Shown piece after piece: positions 35,195 to 44,801 of a DNA stretch of 64,000 nt. The notes beneath the pieces are model-generated. The model was not told the DNA's origin. It worked only from the letters and a program-made list of their open reading frames with translations, and made no database searches. Each line of letters opens with the position of its first letter. Position 1 is the stretch's first letter. The stretch is from Methanolobus psychrotolerans (GTDB lineage: Archaea > Halobacteriota > Methanosarcinia > Methanosarcinales > Methanosarcinaceae): contig NZ_MBKP01000006.1 of assembly GCF_002243045.1 (NCBI RefSeq), positions 62,001-126,000 on the forward strand, given 5' to 3'. Position numbers and translations under genes: made by a program.

Positions 35195-36109
35195 TCAATC
35201 TACGAAAAGCTCAACACCCATCAATTCAAGGAAAATCTCTTCAAGTGAGGGTACAATGGTGCGCATCTCTACTATATCCCCGCTTTTGGATGCCACCCAT
35301 TTGGTAGTCCGATTAACTACATCGATCTCATTGGTAATAACTACGTAATTATTGTTAATGTTCTTGGCATCCGATATCGTGTATTCTTCAATATCATCAA
35401 CCTTAAACTCAAGACGATACTGTATCTTGCCATATTGCGTTCTTATTTCCTCGGCGGTTCCCAGTGTTACCATCTTGCCCCCTTTAAGGATAAGTATCCT
35501 GTCACAGAGACTTTCCACCTGGTAGAGATTGTGAGCACTGAATATGATGGTCTTTCCAGATTGTTTCAGCGAGCGCACATAATCAGTAATATACCGGGAA
35601 GTCATCGGGTCTAATCCTGATGAGGGTTCATCATATATCAGGATGTCAGGGTCATTGATAAGAGAGCGGGCTATGGCAACTTTACGCTTCATTCCCTTTG
35701 ACAGATCCCCTATCTTTTTGCCTTCTGCATTGAGGGAAAGATCAAACAGAAGTTCACGTATCTTTTTCTTTGCACGGTCCCGCGGAACACAGTATAGTTC
35801 TGAGAAGAAAAGGAGATAATCGTCAACCCCCATTCCCTCATACAAAGGAGATTCTTCAGGCAGGAATCCAAGGAACGATTTAATCTCAACAGCATCCTTA
35901 GAAATGTCCAGCCCTTTCATGTAGATGTTTCCGGAGGTCGGCCGGACAAGACTGGTGAGCATTTTTAAAGTCGTGGTCTTACCGGCGCCATTCGGACCTA
36001 CTATCCCAAAAATCTGCCCTTTACCCACTGAAAAAGAAAGGTTCTCTACAGCAACGAATTCGCCGTATTCTTTCCGCAGCCCGTTAACTTCAATAATGCC
36101 AGATTCCAC
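35195..36109 (-). CDS. ABC transporter ATP-binding protein
   Basis: 304-aa nucleotide-binding subunit of an ABC-2 type exporter: Walker A GPNGAGKTT (about 38-46), signature LSKGMKRK (about 138), Walker B/D-loop ILIYDEPSSGLDP (about 155-167), H-loop FSAHN. About 80 extra C-terminal residues are typical of the drug/Na+ exporter ATPases. The start is GTG. The likely partners are the two permeases at 37128 and 38936, which are divergently transcribed with the MscS gene between. Confidence 0.88.
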   Translation of the reverse strand: MESGIIEVNGLRKEYGEFVAVENLSFSVGKGQIFGIVGPNGAGKTTTLKMLTSLVRPTSGNIYMKGLDISKDAVEIKSFLGFLPEESPLYEGMGVDDYLLFFSELYCVPRDRAKKKIRELLFDLSLNAEGKKIGDLSKGMKRKVAIARSLINDPDILIYDEPSSGLDPMTSRYITDYVRSLKQSGKTIIFSAHNLYQVESLCDRILILKGGKMVTLGTAEEIRTQYGKIQYRLEFKVDDIEEYTISDAKNINNNYVVITNEIDVVNRTTKWVASKSGDIVEMRTIVPSLEEIFLELMGVELFVD

Positions 36110-36191
36110 AACATGGTTATATGCGTTACTATATATAAACGATTTTATAAAATATTAAAAGCATAGTTTGAGAGCAACTATGCACCTGAAT

Positions 36192-37001
36192 TCAGAGCTT
36201 GTACATATGTACATCCAGCTGCGGGAAAGGAATCTCAATATCTTCCCTGTCAAATGCTGTATGTATGGCTATGGCCAGATCATTTTTAACTGCCCAGAAA
36301 TCAGATGTCTTCACCCAGGCACGCAATTGCAGATTCACAGAGGAATTAGCCAGTTCAGTAGTAACAACTGCTGGTGCCGGTTCACTTAGCACAAGAGCAT
36401 GCTGCCTGATGACATCCATAGCAACTTTTACAGCGGATGGGATATCTGTGGCATAACTCACACCTACATCCACTGACACCCTACGCGTAGGCATACGGGT
36501 TGCGTTCACGATAGGACTGCCCCACACAAGCTTGTTAGGAAGTGTTATGAACTGATTGTCGGGAGTAAGGAGTTCTGTTGCCATAATGCCAACAGCATGA
36601 ACTGTTCCTGAAAAACCATTAACAGTTACGAATTCCCCTTTGTCAAGAGGCCTTAAAGATGCTATCCACACACCTGCAGCCAGATTGTTCAGGGAATCCT
36701 GCATACCAAAACCAAGTATCAGGCCGATGACCGCCGAAAGACCTACAACCACCGAGCTCACATCAACTCTGAGGGCACTTACAAATGCAAGCAATACTCC
36801 AACATAAAGTAATGCACGCAGGAACCGAACAAGGAATTCAATGACAAGTTCGGGAAGTTTTGTTTTCTTCAGGCCATTTCTGAACATACCGGAGAGAACT
36901 CCTGCAACCAGAATACCTGCAACTAGTATGAAAAGTGCAAATACAACATCTGCCAGTGATATTGTCGTGTAAGGTATAGTTTGGGATAAAATATCTGCCA
37001 T
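36192..37001 (-). CDS. MscS family mechanosensitive channel
   Basis: 269 aa with three N-terminal membrane helices (near 17-37, 58-78 and 85-105), the pore-lining glycine/alanine-rich helix (VVVGLSAVIGLILGFGMQDSLNNLAAGV) and a cytosolic beta-domain beginning RPLDKGEFVTVNGFSGTV. The normal small MscS plan. It releases solutes on hypoosmotic shock, which fits an organism that accumulates N-epsilon-acetyl-beta-lysine. Confidence 0.9.
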   Translation of the reverse strand: MADILSQTIPYTTISLADVVFALFILVAGILVAGVLSGMFRNGLKKTKLPELVIEFLVRFLRALLYVGVLLAFVSALRVDVSSVVVGLSAVIGLILGFGMQDSLNNLAAGVWIASLRPLDKGEFVTVNGFSGTVHAVGIMATELLTPDNQFITLPNKLVWGSPIVNATRMPTRRVSVDVGVSYATDIPSAVKVAMDVIRQHALVLSEPAPAVVTTELANSSVNLQLRAWVKTSDFWAVKNDLAIAIHTAFDREDIEIPFPQLDVHMYKL

Positions 37002-37127
37002 GTCATCACTTCGGGAAGTAATTTATAGATGTTCTTTTTATGATAAACATTTACTGGCATATAATCATTTTGAATTACAATCCGATTTATGAAATATGTA
37101 TTAATATAATAAGCACATAATAAAATA

Positions 37128-38939
37128 ATGATGGCAAGCTGGTTTACTATTGCAAAGTGGGAACTTTTAAGGTCTAAACTTAAGTTCGATACACGATCGA
37201 TGATCATGCTAATATTATCTTTGATGCTGGTAATAGTTGCCTCTTACGCTGCGTCCCAGACAGGGATGAGCATGAACCAGAAAATATACCTCGTAGTTAT
37301 TTCACAACCGGAAGTCCAGCCTATTATCGAAACTGATCAGAGATTTGATTATATCCTGGTTGACAGATTCGCTGCAAGCGCTTATAATGAATATGGTGCA
37401 GATATTGCAATCATAGGAAACAATGTATACCTGGGAGACACCCGTAAATCAGCAGCAGCCGGAGACTCACTTGACAATACATTTAAAACCTACCGGGAGA
37501 TAGTGCTCACATCATATAATGATGTAAACAACAGCCATCCCGTATGGGTCACAGTCCATGACCTGGAAAGACCGCAGAACTTCCAGCTAGCTGGGACTGA
37601 GGAAACTGTTGATAGTCTTAGCAGAGGAGCAAACCGATCCGCAGGATACGGGACAGGGACCAACGGTGCAACCGGCTTAGGAAGTAGTGGAGCTATCAGA
37701 ACCGGTTCTTCAACCATATCCCCTGAGGATATTGCAGCTCTTGATACTATGGAAGGAAAGACTTTCTTTGAGAGGCAGACCCTTTCCACACCTTCTAATT
37801 TTTCGCCACCAATTCCATTCACAGCTATACTATACGCATTCCTCTTCATATTCCCCATATATTTCGTCTCACAGTTTTACTCTACCAGCCTGATGGATGA
37901 GCGTACCAACAAGAAAGGAGAACTTGTACTTGTTGCACCTTTGCGTGGAATTGATGTTGTGATCGGGAAAACTATCCCATACATTTTCATCACAATGGCC
38001 ATACAGGCAGCTATCACTCTATACATACTCGGCATACCATCAACGTTTGCAGGTGTCGAAAGAGCATTACTTGTACTTGCAGCCATATTCCCCGTGGTCC
38101 TGCTTTTCTTTGCACTCTCATTTTACAGTGCGATTCTTTCAAGAAGTTTCAAAGAACTTACATTTGCAAGCGTTTTCTTGTCGGTAATCATATCAGGGTA
38201 CCTTTTTTTTCCTGCCATGTTTGCAAATATCCATGCCATCAGTTCCATTTCCCCGATAACGCTAATCGTGAGACTTATTGAGAACGAAACAGTCCTTGCA
38301 AATACGTATCTTTTCTCAACCCTTCCATTTTACTTTGTGGCAATTTCAGTATATGCTTTTGGAACCTTTATTTTCAGGGAAGAGGACCTGTTCACACAGA
38401 AATCCATAACCGGAAAAATAGTTGACTGCTTTGAGATGTTCCTTTCATACCCATATGGATCCGTATTCCTGCTAAGCATCGTATTCATTCCTTTTGTATA
38501 TATGACACAGTTGATGCTCATAGTCATGCTCTTCAATTTGCCTGTACCATATTCGATAATTGCAATGATCCTGCTGTCCGCAATGGCAGAAGAACTTGTA
38601 AAATCAATCGGTATTTATGCACTGTTCAAAAGGAAGATAGTAGATATCACATTGAGGAATGCAATCAAATATTCCATACTATCCGGTGCAGGCTTTTTCG
38701 TGGGTGAAAAAGCCGTCGCTGTTCTTACACTGGCACCAATTGCAAGCTCGGCCTTCGGTTCGGTGATGACAATGGGTACTCTACTATTGATACCGTTGTT
38801 CCTCCACATTACAACAGTACTCATCAGCTCACTGGTAATGTACATGAAAGGACCACGCTATTACGTGGCAGCTGTTATACTGGCAACCATTTTTCACAGT
38901 ATATATAATATAATGATCCTGAGGGAGTTGTTCTTTTGA
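37128..38939 (+). CDS. ABC-2 permease fused to a PrsW-like membrane protease domain
   Basis: 603 aa. The first 400 residues follow the ABC-2/NatB plan: one N-terminal helix (about 22-42), a long extracytosolic domain with a Gly/Ser/Thr-rich linker (about 165-200), then five to six helices. From about 430 to the end come further helices with AMAEELVKSIG (about 486-496), FFVGEK (about 523-528), LFLHITT (about 562) and IFHSIYN (about 588), which match the EExxK, FxxxE and His motifs of PrsW/CPBP-type intramembrane metalloproteases. Two adjacent ATG codons; near-leaderless. The next permease overlaps by 4 nt. Confidence 0.72.
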   Translation: MMASWFTIAKWELLRSKLKFDTRSMIMLILSLMLVIVASYAASQTGMSMNQKIYLVVISQPEVQPIIETDQRFDYILVDRFAASAYNEYGADIAIIGNNVYLGDTRKSAAAGDSLDNTFKTYREIVLTSYNDVNNSHPVWVTVHDLERPQNFQLAGTEETVDSLSRGANRSAGYGTGTNGATGLGSSGAIRTGSSTISPEDIAALDTMEGKTFFERQTLSTPSNFSPPIPFTAILYAFLFIFPIYFVSQFYSTSLMDERTNKKGELVLVAPLRGIDVVIGKTIPYIFITMAIQAAITLYILGIPSTFAGVERALLVLAAIFPVVLLFFALSFYSAILSRSFKELTFASVFLSVIISGYLFFPAMFANIHAISSISPITLIVRLIENETVLANTYLFSTLPFYFVAISVYAFGTFIFREEDLFTQKSITGKIVDCFEMFLSYPYGSVFLLSIVFIPFVYMTQLMLIVMLFNLPVPYSIIAMILLSAMAEELVKSIGIYALFKRKIVDITLRNAIKYSILSGAGFFVGEKAVAVLTLAPIASSAFGSVMTMGTLLLIPLFLHITTVLISSLVMYMKGPRYYVAAVILATIFHSIYNIMILRELFF

Positions 38940-40036
38940 GTAAAAATGGAAATTCATGCAGGAAAATGAAGACCATCGCTAAAAAAGAATTCAAAGAACT
39001 GATGAGGGAAAAAACATTCATACTTGCCATTATAATTCAGCTTTTTATAGCATCATTCTCAACGTTCCTTGTTATCGGACTTACATCATTCTATGACCCA
39101 ACCACACTAGGAAATATAGAAATGCAAGGAAGTTCCATTGCGGTTGTTGGAACTGAAGAAAACGAATTTTATAAACTACTGCAGGAGAGCAATCTCCACA
39201 CACAACTATATACAGATTTTCAGATGGCATACACAGACTTCTATAATCACAAGGTCGATGCAATAATCATGACTCCCCTTGGGTCTTCCGGTGGGACTGA
39301 TTTACTTAACGTGGATATATACCTGCCAAAATCAGAGATCAGAGCAACCATTGTTTCTCTTCAACTAAAAGAACCCCTGGAAAAATATGAGCAAAGTGTA
39401 AGAGATATAAGAACGCAGAGATTACCCGGATACACCCCTATCGAATTCAACATAATCAAAAGAGGACTCAGAACAACCTCCACGTACTTTGAGTTTATAT
39501 ATGTAGCACTTCTTCCTTTGCTGATATTTACTCCTGCATTTATATCAGGAGGACTCATAATTGATTTTATTACCGAGGAATATGAACGCAAAACAATGGA
39601 AATGCTCCTTGTATCGCCTGCATCTATGATTGAGATCATAAGTGGAAAAGCGTTCATGGCAATAATGATAGTTCCATTGCAATCCTCTGTCTGGATGCTG
39701 CTGCTCTCTATGAACAGGGTATCCATAGACAATTCACTACAGATATTACTTGTAGTGACAATTATTGCTGCCGTACTTGTGCTGGCAAGCACTACAATTG
39801 CAGTGCTTTTAAAAGAAAGAGGAGTTGCTCAACTGCTTTACTCACTGATCCTCATCTTCCTGTTTATGTCCTCTTACCTATTCACAAACTCTCCTCTAAA
39901 CCTGGTGACCCGTCTTTCAATAGAAAGCATAGGTTCACTTGAAGCCTGGACATGGATAGGTATCTACATGCTTGTTGCAATTATCCTTTACTTATTAATG
40001 ATGATAGTTGTGAAGCGGGACCCAAATAACATTTAA
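38936..40036 (+). CDS. ABC-2 type transporter permease
   Basis: 366 aa with the NatB/CcmB-like plan: an N-terminal helix (about 28-48), a large external domain (about 60-170), then five helices toward the C-terminus. The KKEFKELMREKTFILA and ITEEYERKTMEMLLVSPAS segments are standard for this family. It begins with TTG overlapping the previous stop, after GGGAG; ATG 38966 is an alternative. It should form a heteromeric exporter with the PrsW-fused permease and probably the ATPase at 35195. Confidence 0.82.
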   Translation: MSKNGNSCRKMKTIAKKEFKELMREKTFILAIIIQLFIASFSTFLVIGLTSFYDPTTLGNIEMQGSSIAVVGTEENEFYKLLQESNLHTQLYTDFQMAYTDFYNHKVDAIIMTPLGSSGGTDLLNVDIYLPKSEIRATIVSLQLKEPLEKYEQSVRDIRTQRLPGYTPIEFNIIKRGLRTTSTYFEFIYVALLPLLIFTPAFISGGLIIDFITEEYERKTMEMLLVSPASMIEIISGKAFMAIMIVPLQSSVWMLLLSMNRVSIDNSLQILLVVTIIAAVLVLASTTIAVLLKERGVAQLLYSLILIFLFMSSYLFTNSPLNLVTRLSIESIGSLEAWTWIGIYMLVAIILYLLMMIVVKRDPNNI

Positions 40037-40053
40037 AACATACAAATATATAG

Positions 40054-41907
40054 ATGATATTGATGCCAACAAAAAAGCTTCTGCCCTTACTATCTCTAAT
40101 ATGTATCCTGCTGATACTCATAGCTCCTGCAAGTGCATATGGTATCCGTGAAGAAGATATATGGATATTCCAGGGTTCCTACGAACTGGGGATTGGTGAA
40201 AGAGCATACCTTGAAGGAGCTACTATCAAAGTACACGAAATAAGCACCGATAATGAACCCTCTGCTACCCTCCTTATATACACTAACGCAATTTTTAAAG
40301 AAGCTTTCCAGGTAGATGCCGGATTGAACAACGAATATATCTATGGCGGGGAACTCAGGATCTATGCAATTGCCATCAGCCAGGACAAAGTTTTCCTGGA
40401 AATATACAAGCAAAAGACTGAGCTTGTCTGGATCACCGATATTCCCAAGACATCATTCAAAATTGGTGACACACTAACGGGGAATGACTATAAGATAAGT
40501 TTTACAGCCATCAACGAGGATGGTGCTGTTATAGCGGTTGAACATAATGGCAATAATATCGAAGGGACCTATAAAACAGGTGACCACCAGAAACTATCCG
40601 ATGAACTCATGATCAATGTTGTATATTTGAATACAAATACAAAAGAAGTGTTTATAGAAACTTTGAGACCCGGCTCCCCTGACATCAAAATAGAGGTAGC
40701 GAACATACATAACAGTTATGATCCAGATGAATCCATAGAATATGAACTTATGGTCACAAATAATGGCACAATACCATTGCACGGGATAATAATAACTACA
40801 GAATGTGATGACGGGAAAGTAGAAGAGACGACCCAGCAACATTCAATACTGGAACCTGGAAAACAGAAAAAGTTCCAGATACGCGTTAAACCTGATATAG
40901 AACCCGTTGACAGAAATACAAGGATGATATCAAAAGTGCAAGGTTATGATTACAGAGGAAATGAATACACCGGTGAAGCTACAGCTCAGGCAAATGTAAA
41001 ACCTTACATTTCCATCGAAAAGGAAGTTTATTCCATAGAAAAAACATCGGAAAAACCTGAATTTGGAACGCAGCAGTACTTCCATATAATAATTACACTT
41101 AAGAATAAGGCAAGTTTCCAGACAGCTGTTACTGTCACAGACGAATTGCATGCATCCTTTATTCCTAAAGACCTTGAAAATACAGAATGGACAGTGGTAC
41201 TTGATGCAGGCGCCACAAAGACAATAGAGTACTTTGCATCCCCCGCAGAACCGGGAGATTTTACATTTATGCCTGCAGAGGTAGTATGGAAAGATGGAGG
41301 AGAAACCTACTCACTGGAATCTGAAGAAATAATTCAGACTTTCCGCGTAAGCGGTTCAAAGGTAATTGTGGAAAAGGAAGTAAGTTCCAGTTATATGCTT
41401 GTAGGAGAAGAAATAGTAATCAATATAAGAATCATCAATGAAGGTGACAAAAGCCTTGAAGCATCGTTTATGGAAAGCATCCCTGATGAACTGACTTATG
41501 TTGAGGGGAAGGATTCATGGAAAGGAACATTGGAAACGTATCAGGTCAGGGAATTCAGTTACGTTGTCAGGGCAGAAAGAGCAGGTGAGTACTACTTGCC
41601 TGAAACCGAGCTGAGTATTACGGATGAGAATGGAATAAAAAAGAATTCCGTTTCAGGTACACCTTTCCTATACATTGATGATGCCCTTGTGGTAGATGAT
41701 TCTTACTTTGAAGATAACAGCTACATTGAGGCAAATGACGTTTTTTATGAAACGTATGATGAAAACCCAACAACGCAATCCCAAATTACAAGATTTGAGG
41801 CAGCGGGGTTCCTGGCATCTTCATTTACCACCCTGTTTCTGCTTATAGCTATTGTACCTGCATTCATATATTTATATATAATCAGAGTATATAAGAAAGA
41901 GACATAA
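40054..41907 (+). CDS. Exported, membrane-anchored multi-domain protein (DUF11/CARDB-like repeats)
   Basis: 617 aa. A signal peptide ends around APASA (residue 28), followed by beta-rich domains. Two or three copies of an Ig-like DUF11/CARDB-type module are recognisable by phrases such as EYELMVTNNGTIPLHG, HIIITLKNKASFQTAVTVTDEL and INIRIINEGDKSLEASFME. A single helix near 589-609 and a basic tail anchor it in the membrane. It follows the permease by 17 bp. It is probably a cell-surface scaffold or substrate-binding partner of the exporter. Confidence 0.6.
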   Translation: MILMPTKKLLPLLSLICILLILIAPASAYGIREEDIWIFQGSYELGIGERAYLEGATIKVHEISTDNEPSATLLIYTNAIFKEAFQVDAGLNNEYIYGGELRIYAIAISQDKVFLEIYKQKTELVWITDIPKTSFKIGDTLTGNDYKISFTAINEDGAVIAVEHNGNNIEGTYKTGDHQKLSDELMINVVYLNTNTKEVFIETLRPGSPDIKIEVANIHNSYDPDESIEYELMVTNNGTIPLHGIIITTECDDGKVEETTQQHSILEPGKQKKFQIRVKPDIEPVDRNTRMISKVQGYDYRGNEYTGEATAQANVKPYISIEKEVYSIEKTSEKPEFGTQQYFHIIITLKNKASFQTAVTVTDELHASFIPKDLENTEWTVVLDAGATKTIEYFASPAEPGDFTFMPAEVVWKDGGETYSLESEEIIQTFRVSGSKVIVEKEVSSSYMLVGEEIVINIRIINEGDKSLEASFMESIPDELTYVEGKDSWKGTLETYQVREFSYVVRAERAGEYYLPETELSITDENGIKKNSVSGTPFLYIDDALVVDDSYFEDNSYIEANDVFYETYDENPTTQSQITRFEAAGFLASSFTTLFLLIAIVPAFIYLYIIRVYKKET

Positions 41908-41927
41908 CCGGACAGGAGGAACATACT

Positions 41928-42344
41928 ATGGAAATTCTGGCATTTATCGGATCTGCAATGCTTTTTACATTATTCGCCGCATTCGTGCTCTTTGTCCTTA
42001 TCAATATGTCATCCAGACTTGCACTCTTTATTCTGTTCCTGACACCTCTTTTTTTTATATTCTTACTACCTGGGACCTCAATCGCTTTCCTTTCATACAG
42101 GCAGATGCTACTTGCAAACGGGCTTGTACCCATTAATAATTTCCACATCTTACTAATGCTTTGGTCCTCCCTTATAGGAATAATCCTGTATACTGACTTT
42201 CTTACATGGTATCTTGCAAAGGGAGCTAAAATGAAAACAGGAACGGCGAATAAAGGTAAAAGCACAGAACCCTTTGCAGATCACCTAAAGAATGCATCTT
42301 CTGCAATTAAAAAAGCAAAGAATACCCTTCTGAAACGTAATTGA
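41928..42344 (+). CDS. Small membrane protein of unknown function
   Basis: 138 aa with three or four hydrophobic helices (about 2-24, 28-50, 70-92) and a highly basic C-terminal tail rich in Lys. No family recognised. The AGGAGGAA ribosome site is strong and it begins 20 bp after the surface-protein gene, so it belongs to the same operon. A role with the exporter or the surface protein is inferred from position only. Confidence 0.6.
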   Translation: MEILAFIGSAMLFTLFAAFVLFVLINMSSRLALFILFLTPLFFIFLLPGTSIAFLSYRQMLLANGLVPINNFHILLMLWSSLIGIILYTDFLTWYLAKGAKMKTGTANKGKSTEPFADHLKNASSAIKKAKNTLLKRN

Positions 42345-42356
42345 TGTCCGGAAAGC

Positions 42357-42665
42357 TTGTTATGTAAAGGAAGATCATTTACATACGGGGGATTCATCCT
42401 GACAGATGAGGAAGAGAAGTATACCATAGAAATAAAGAAAAATGAAGAATATAAACCTGTACCGTGGAAATCTGCACTCTATTCCCTGATATTTCCAGGA
42501 CTCGGGCAGATATACAATGGAGAGATAGGCCGGGGATCTTACTATTTTGTAATTGCTTTTATGCTCATAGTTGCTGCATATCTTGTTATTCCGATAGTGA
42601 TATACATTATTTTCTGGCTATACAGTATATATCAGGCATTCAATTATGCAAGAGACATTCACTAA
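42357..42665 (+). CDS. TM2-like small membrane protein
   Basis: Up to 102 aa. A charged N-terminus (DEEEKYTIEIKKNEEYKP) is followed by a TM2-type hairpin: SALYSLIFPGLGQIYNGEIGRGSYYF and IVIYIIFWLYSIYQAFNYARD. The start is uncertain: TTG 42357 is the only standard initiator before the core, while GGGGGA at 42387-42392 lies six bases before CTG 42399, which may be the true start (88 aa). Last gene of the membrane cluster; the following 50 bp hold a hairpin-like GGAGCA-AAA-TGCCCC that could end transcription on both strands. Confidence 0.6.
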   Translation: MLCKGRSFTYGGFILTDEEEKYTIEIKKNEEYKPVPWKSALYSLIFPGLGQIYNGEIGRGSYYFVIAFMLIVAAYLVIPIVIYIIFWLYSIYQAFNYARDIH

Positions 42666-42714
42666 AAAAGTAAGGACCACTAAAAATAAAAATAAAGGAG
42701 CAAAATGCCCCATT

Positions 42715-43395
42715 TTATGCAGAATTATTGTTATAAGGTGCAGCCGTCAGCGATGAAACACCACCCATGGCAATAGAATAGTAAACAGGCTGTGTTGGCG
42801 TAAGCCATACAGTACCGGTTCCTTCAAAGGTCTGAAGGAGACCTTCACCAGAGGTTAGTTTACCTGCAATACCCTTCCCGGATCTCTCTACGGTGAACTT
42901 CACAGAATCAGACCTTAACAGAGCAATACTTCTGTCAACCTGAAGTTTCTCGTTATCAAGATTAAATTTCAATATCTCTACCATTGGAACCGGACTTTCA
43001 AGAATACATATGCCTTTACCACTGATCTTTGTCTGGAACCATCCTTCTCCGCCTAATAATCCTCCGGTAAGGCTCTTCTGGGTTGCCACCCCAACCTCAA
43101 GTGTTGATTCTGCACAGTAGAATATACCTTTATCGACAACAATAGAACCACCATCCAGTGTCACTATAAGATAATGACCAAAACTCGGTTCCAGGAATAC
43201 CTCACCTGTTCCCCTGTAGAGAGGATTGAAAGTGGATTCGTTTGTAAGCTTGTTCTTTATCATCTTCTTTGCAAGACCGCCAACACCACCGATATTGGCA
43301 TCGCATACGATGTTTCCCTTATGGAAATAGAGAGCTCCTGGTTCTACTATGACACCACTATCATTGAGGGTGAGTTTTACTTGTTTCAGGGCCAT
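42715..43395 (-). CDS. AIM24 family protein
   Basis: Beta-rich AIM24/TIGR00266-like protein of unknown biochemical role. 226 aa from the ATG at 43395, but that ATG has no ribosome site and the open frame continues upstream to a TGA at 43573-43575. The added residues (for example AEVLQYNSLTGSKDP and ALAKTLYHIQKSG just before the Met) look like the N-terminus of this family, so the real protein is probably about 277 aa starting near 43548, where the only candidate is ATT. Repeated Gly-rich strands GGLLGGEGWFQTKISGKG and GKLTSGEGLLQTFEGTG mark the fold. Confidence 0.75.
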   Translation of the reverse strand: MALKQVKLTLNDSGVIVEPGALYFHKGNIVCDANIGGVGGLAKKMIKNKLTNESTFNPLYRGTGEVFLEPSFGHYLIVTLDGGSIVVDKGIFYCAESTLEVGVATQKSLTGGLLGGEGWFQTKISGKGICILESPVPMVEILKFNLDNEKLQVDRSIALLRSDSVKFTVERSGKGIAGKLTSGEGLLQTFEGTGTVWLTPTQPVYYSIAMGGVSSLTAAPYNNNSA

Positions 43396-43548
43396 GCCTG
43401 ATTTCTGTATATGGTACAGAGTCTTTGCAAGGGCAGGGTCCTTACTGCCAGTTAAAGAATTGTACTGGAGGACCTCTGCTTTAAAGTTCCCTTTATCAAT
43501 ACTGTCAAGGACAGTTATATTGTTATAGAATTTTGTTTCTGTGATAAT

Positions 43549-43987
43549 ACCACATCCAAATGAAAAACAGAATCAAGGTACATTAACCTTTACAGTTTTC
43601 ACTATTATATTTAATAATATATAATATATAAGTATATCTACATTTTATAGAGGAAAGAGATATAAAGTATATAGGGTCCTTGTATATTCATCACTCTGTA
43701 ATGATTTTTAAATTATTTTGTCTTAATACCAAGTTTTACAGTCATCCTCACTAAAAGTATACCTAACGAACAGTAATTTTGAACAGCTCCCTTTATACCG
43801 GTATAAATTATTTAGGGAGTATGCTTTCTTCGCCAATTTGAATTTAAGACTAAATAAAAAGTACTTTTTCTTGGGAAACTCCTATTAACTTATGCTTCTA
43901 AAAAAGATGGTAATTATTGCTGTAGTATGTGGATAATATCAGATGACCTTAAAAGTATAGAATACCGGATAAATCCCGGAGTAAAAA
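43549..43987. other. AT-rich intergenic region with a palindrome
   Basis: 439 bp between the AIM24 protein (extended start) and the hydrolase. It contains several TATA-like stretches (about 43605-43640 and 43660-43672) and a perfect 16-bp palindrome at 43792-43807. No ORF or tRNA was recognised. The hydrolase promoter probably lies in the last 100 bp. Confidence 0.5.
43787..43819. promoter_or_regulatory. Nested inverted repeat with perfect palindrome
   Basis: TTTATACCGGTATAAA (43792-43807) is fully palindromic and is flanked by CTCCCT (43787-43792) and AGGGAG (43814-43819), forming a second, outer inverted repeat. It lies about 180 bp before the hydrolase start. It resembles a dimeric repressor site; function inferred. 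Confidence 0.4.
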
Positions 43988-44779
43988 ATGAACCAGAACC
44001 TCAGAAAATACGGAACAGCACCATACAATATAGCAGTCATTCATGGAGGTCCCGGAGCACCTGGAACAGTGGCAGAGCTGGCGATGGGACTCTCAGACAG
44101 AACCGAAGCAGGAATATTGGAGCCACTGCAGACATCAATGAGCATCGAAGGACAGATAGTGGAATTAAGAAGAATGCTAAAAAAACACGGGAAACTGCCT
44201 CTCTCGTTGGTCGGGCACTCCTGGGGAGCATGGCTGGCCTTTATGTTTGCCGCGCGCTACCCCTCCTATGTAAGGAAACTGATACTTATCTCAAGCGGAC
44301 CATTTGAAGAGAGATATGCTTCCACAATTATGCAGACACGGCTGGATCGTATGACTGAAAACGAGAGAGAAAAGTACCTGCATCTTAGTTCAAGGATGAG
44401 CGACCCTTCTGTAACAAATAAGAACCACGTGTTTGCAAAATTTGGAAAACTTATCTCAACTGCTGATTCTTTTGATCTTGTGCCTTATGAAGAAGTGAAT
44501 GCGGGATTTATGCATGATGTCAATAAAAGCATATGGAGTGAAGCCAGCTATTTAAGAAGAAGCGGAAAACTGCTCCGGATGGGCATGGATATACAATGTC
44601 CTGCGGTTGCAATCCATGGCAACTATGACCCGCATCCTTTTGAAGGAGTGGAAGAACCACTTTCAAGAGCAATCAGTGACTTCAAGTTTATCCTGCTGGA
44701 AAAATGCGGACATTATCCATGGCTGGAAAAGCAGGCTTCAAATGAATTTTACATGGTTCTGGAAAAAGAGCTTGCCTGA
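43988..44779 (+). CDS. Alpha/beta hydrolase
   Basis: 263 aa. The oxyanion region is VIHGGPGAPG (about 17-26), the nucleophile elbow is GHSWGA with Ser near residue 77, an acid candidate is in IHGNYDPHP (about 207-215) and the catalytic His is in EKCGHYPWLE (about 238-247). The HGGPG element is typical of proline iminopeptidase-like hydrolases, but the substrate cannot be named. CCCGGAG just upstream supports the ATG. Confidence 0.85.
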   Translation: MNQNLRKYGTAPYNIAVIHGGPGAPGTVAELAMGLSDRTEAGILEPLQTSMSIEGQIVELRRMLKKHGKLPLSLVGHSWGAWLAFMFAARYPSYVRKLILISSGPFEERYASTIMQTRLDRMTENEREKYLHLSSRMSDPSVTNKNHVFAKFGKLISTADSFDLVPYEEVNAGFMHDVNKSIWSEASYLRRSGKLLRMGMDIQCPAVAIHGNYDPHPFEGVEEPLSRAISDFKFILLEKCGHYPWLEKQASNEFYMVLEKELA

Positions 44780-44801
44780 AAAAGTTAAAAGAAAAGAGAA
44801 A

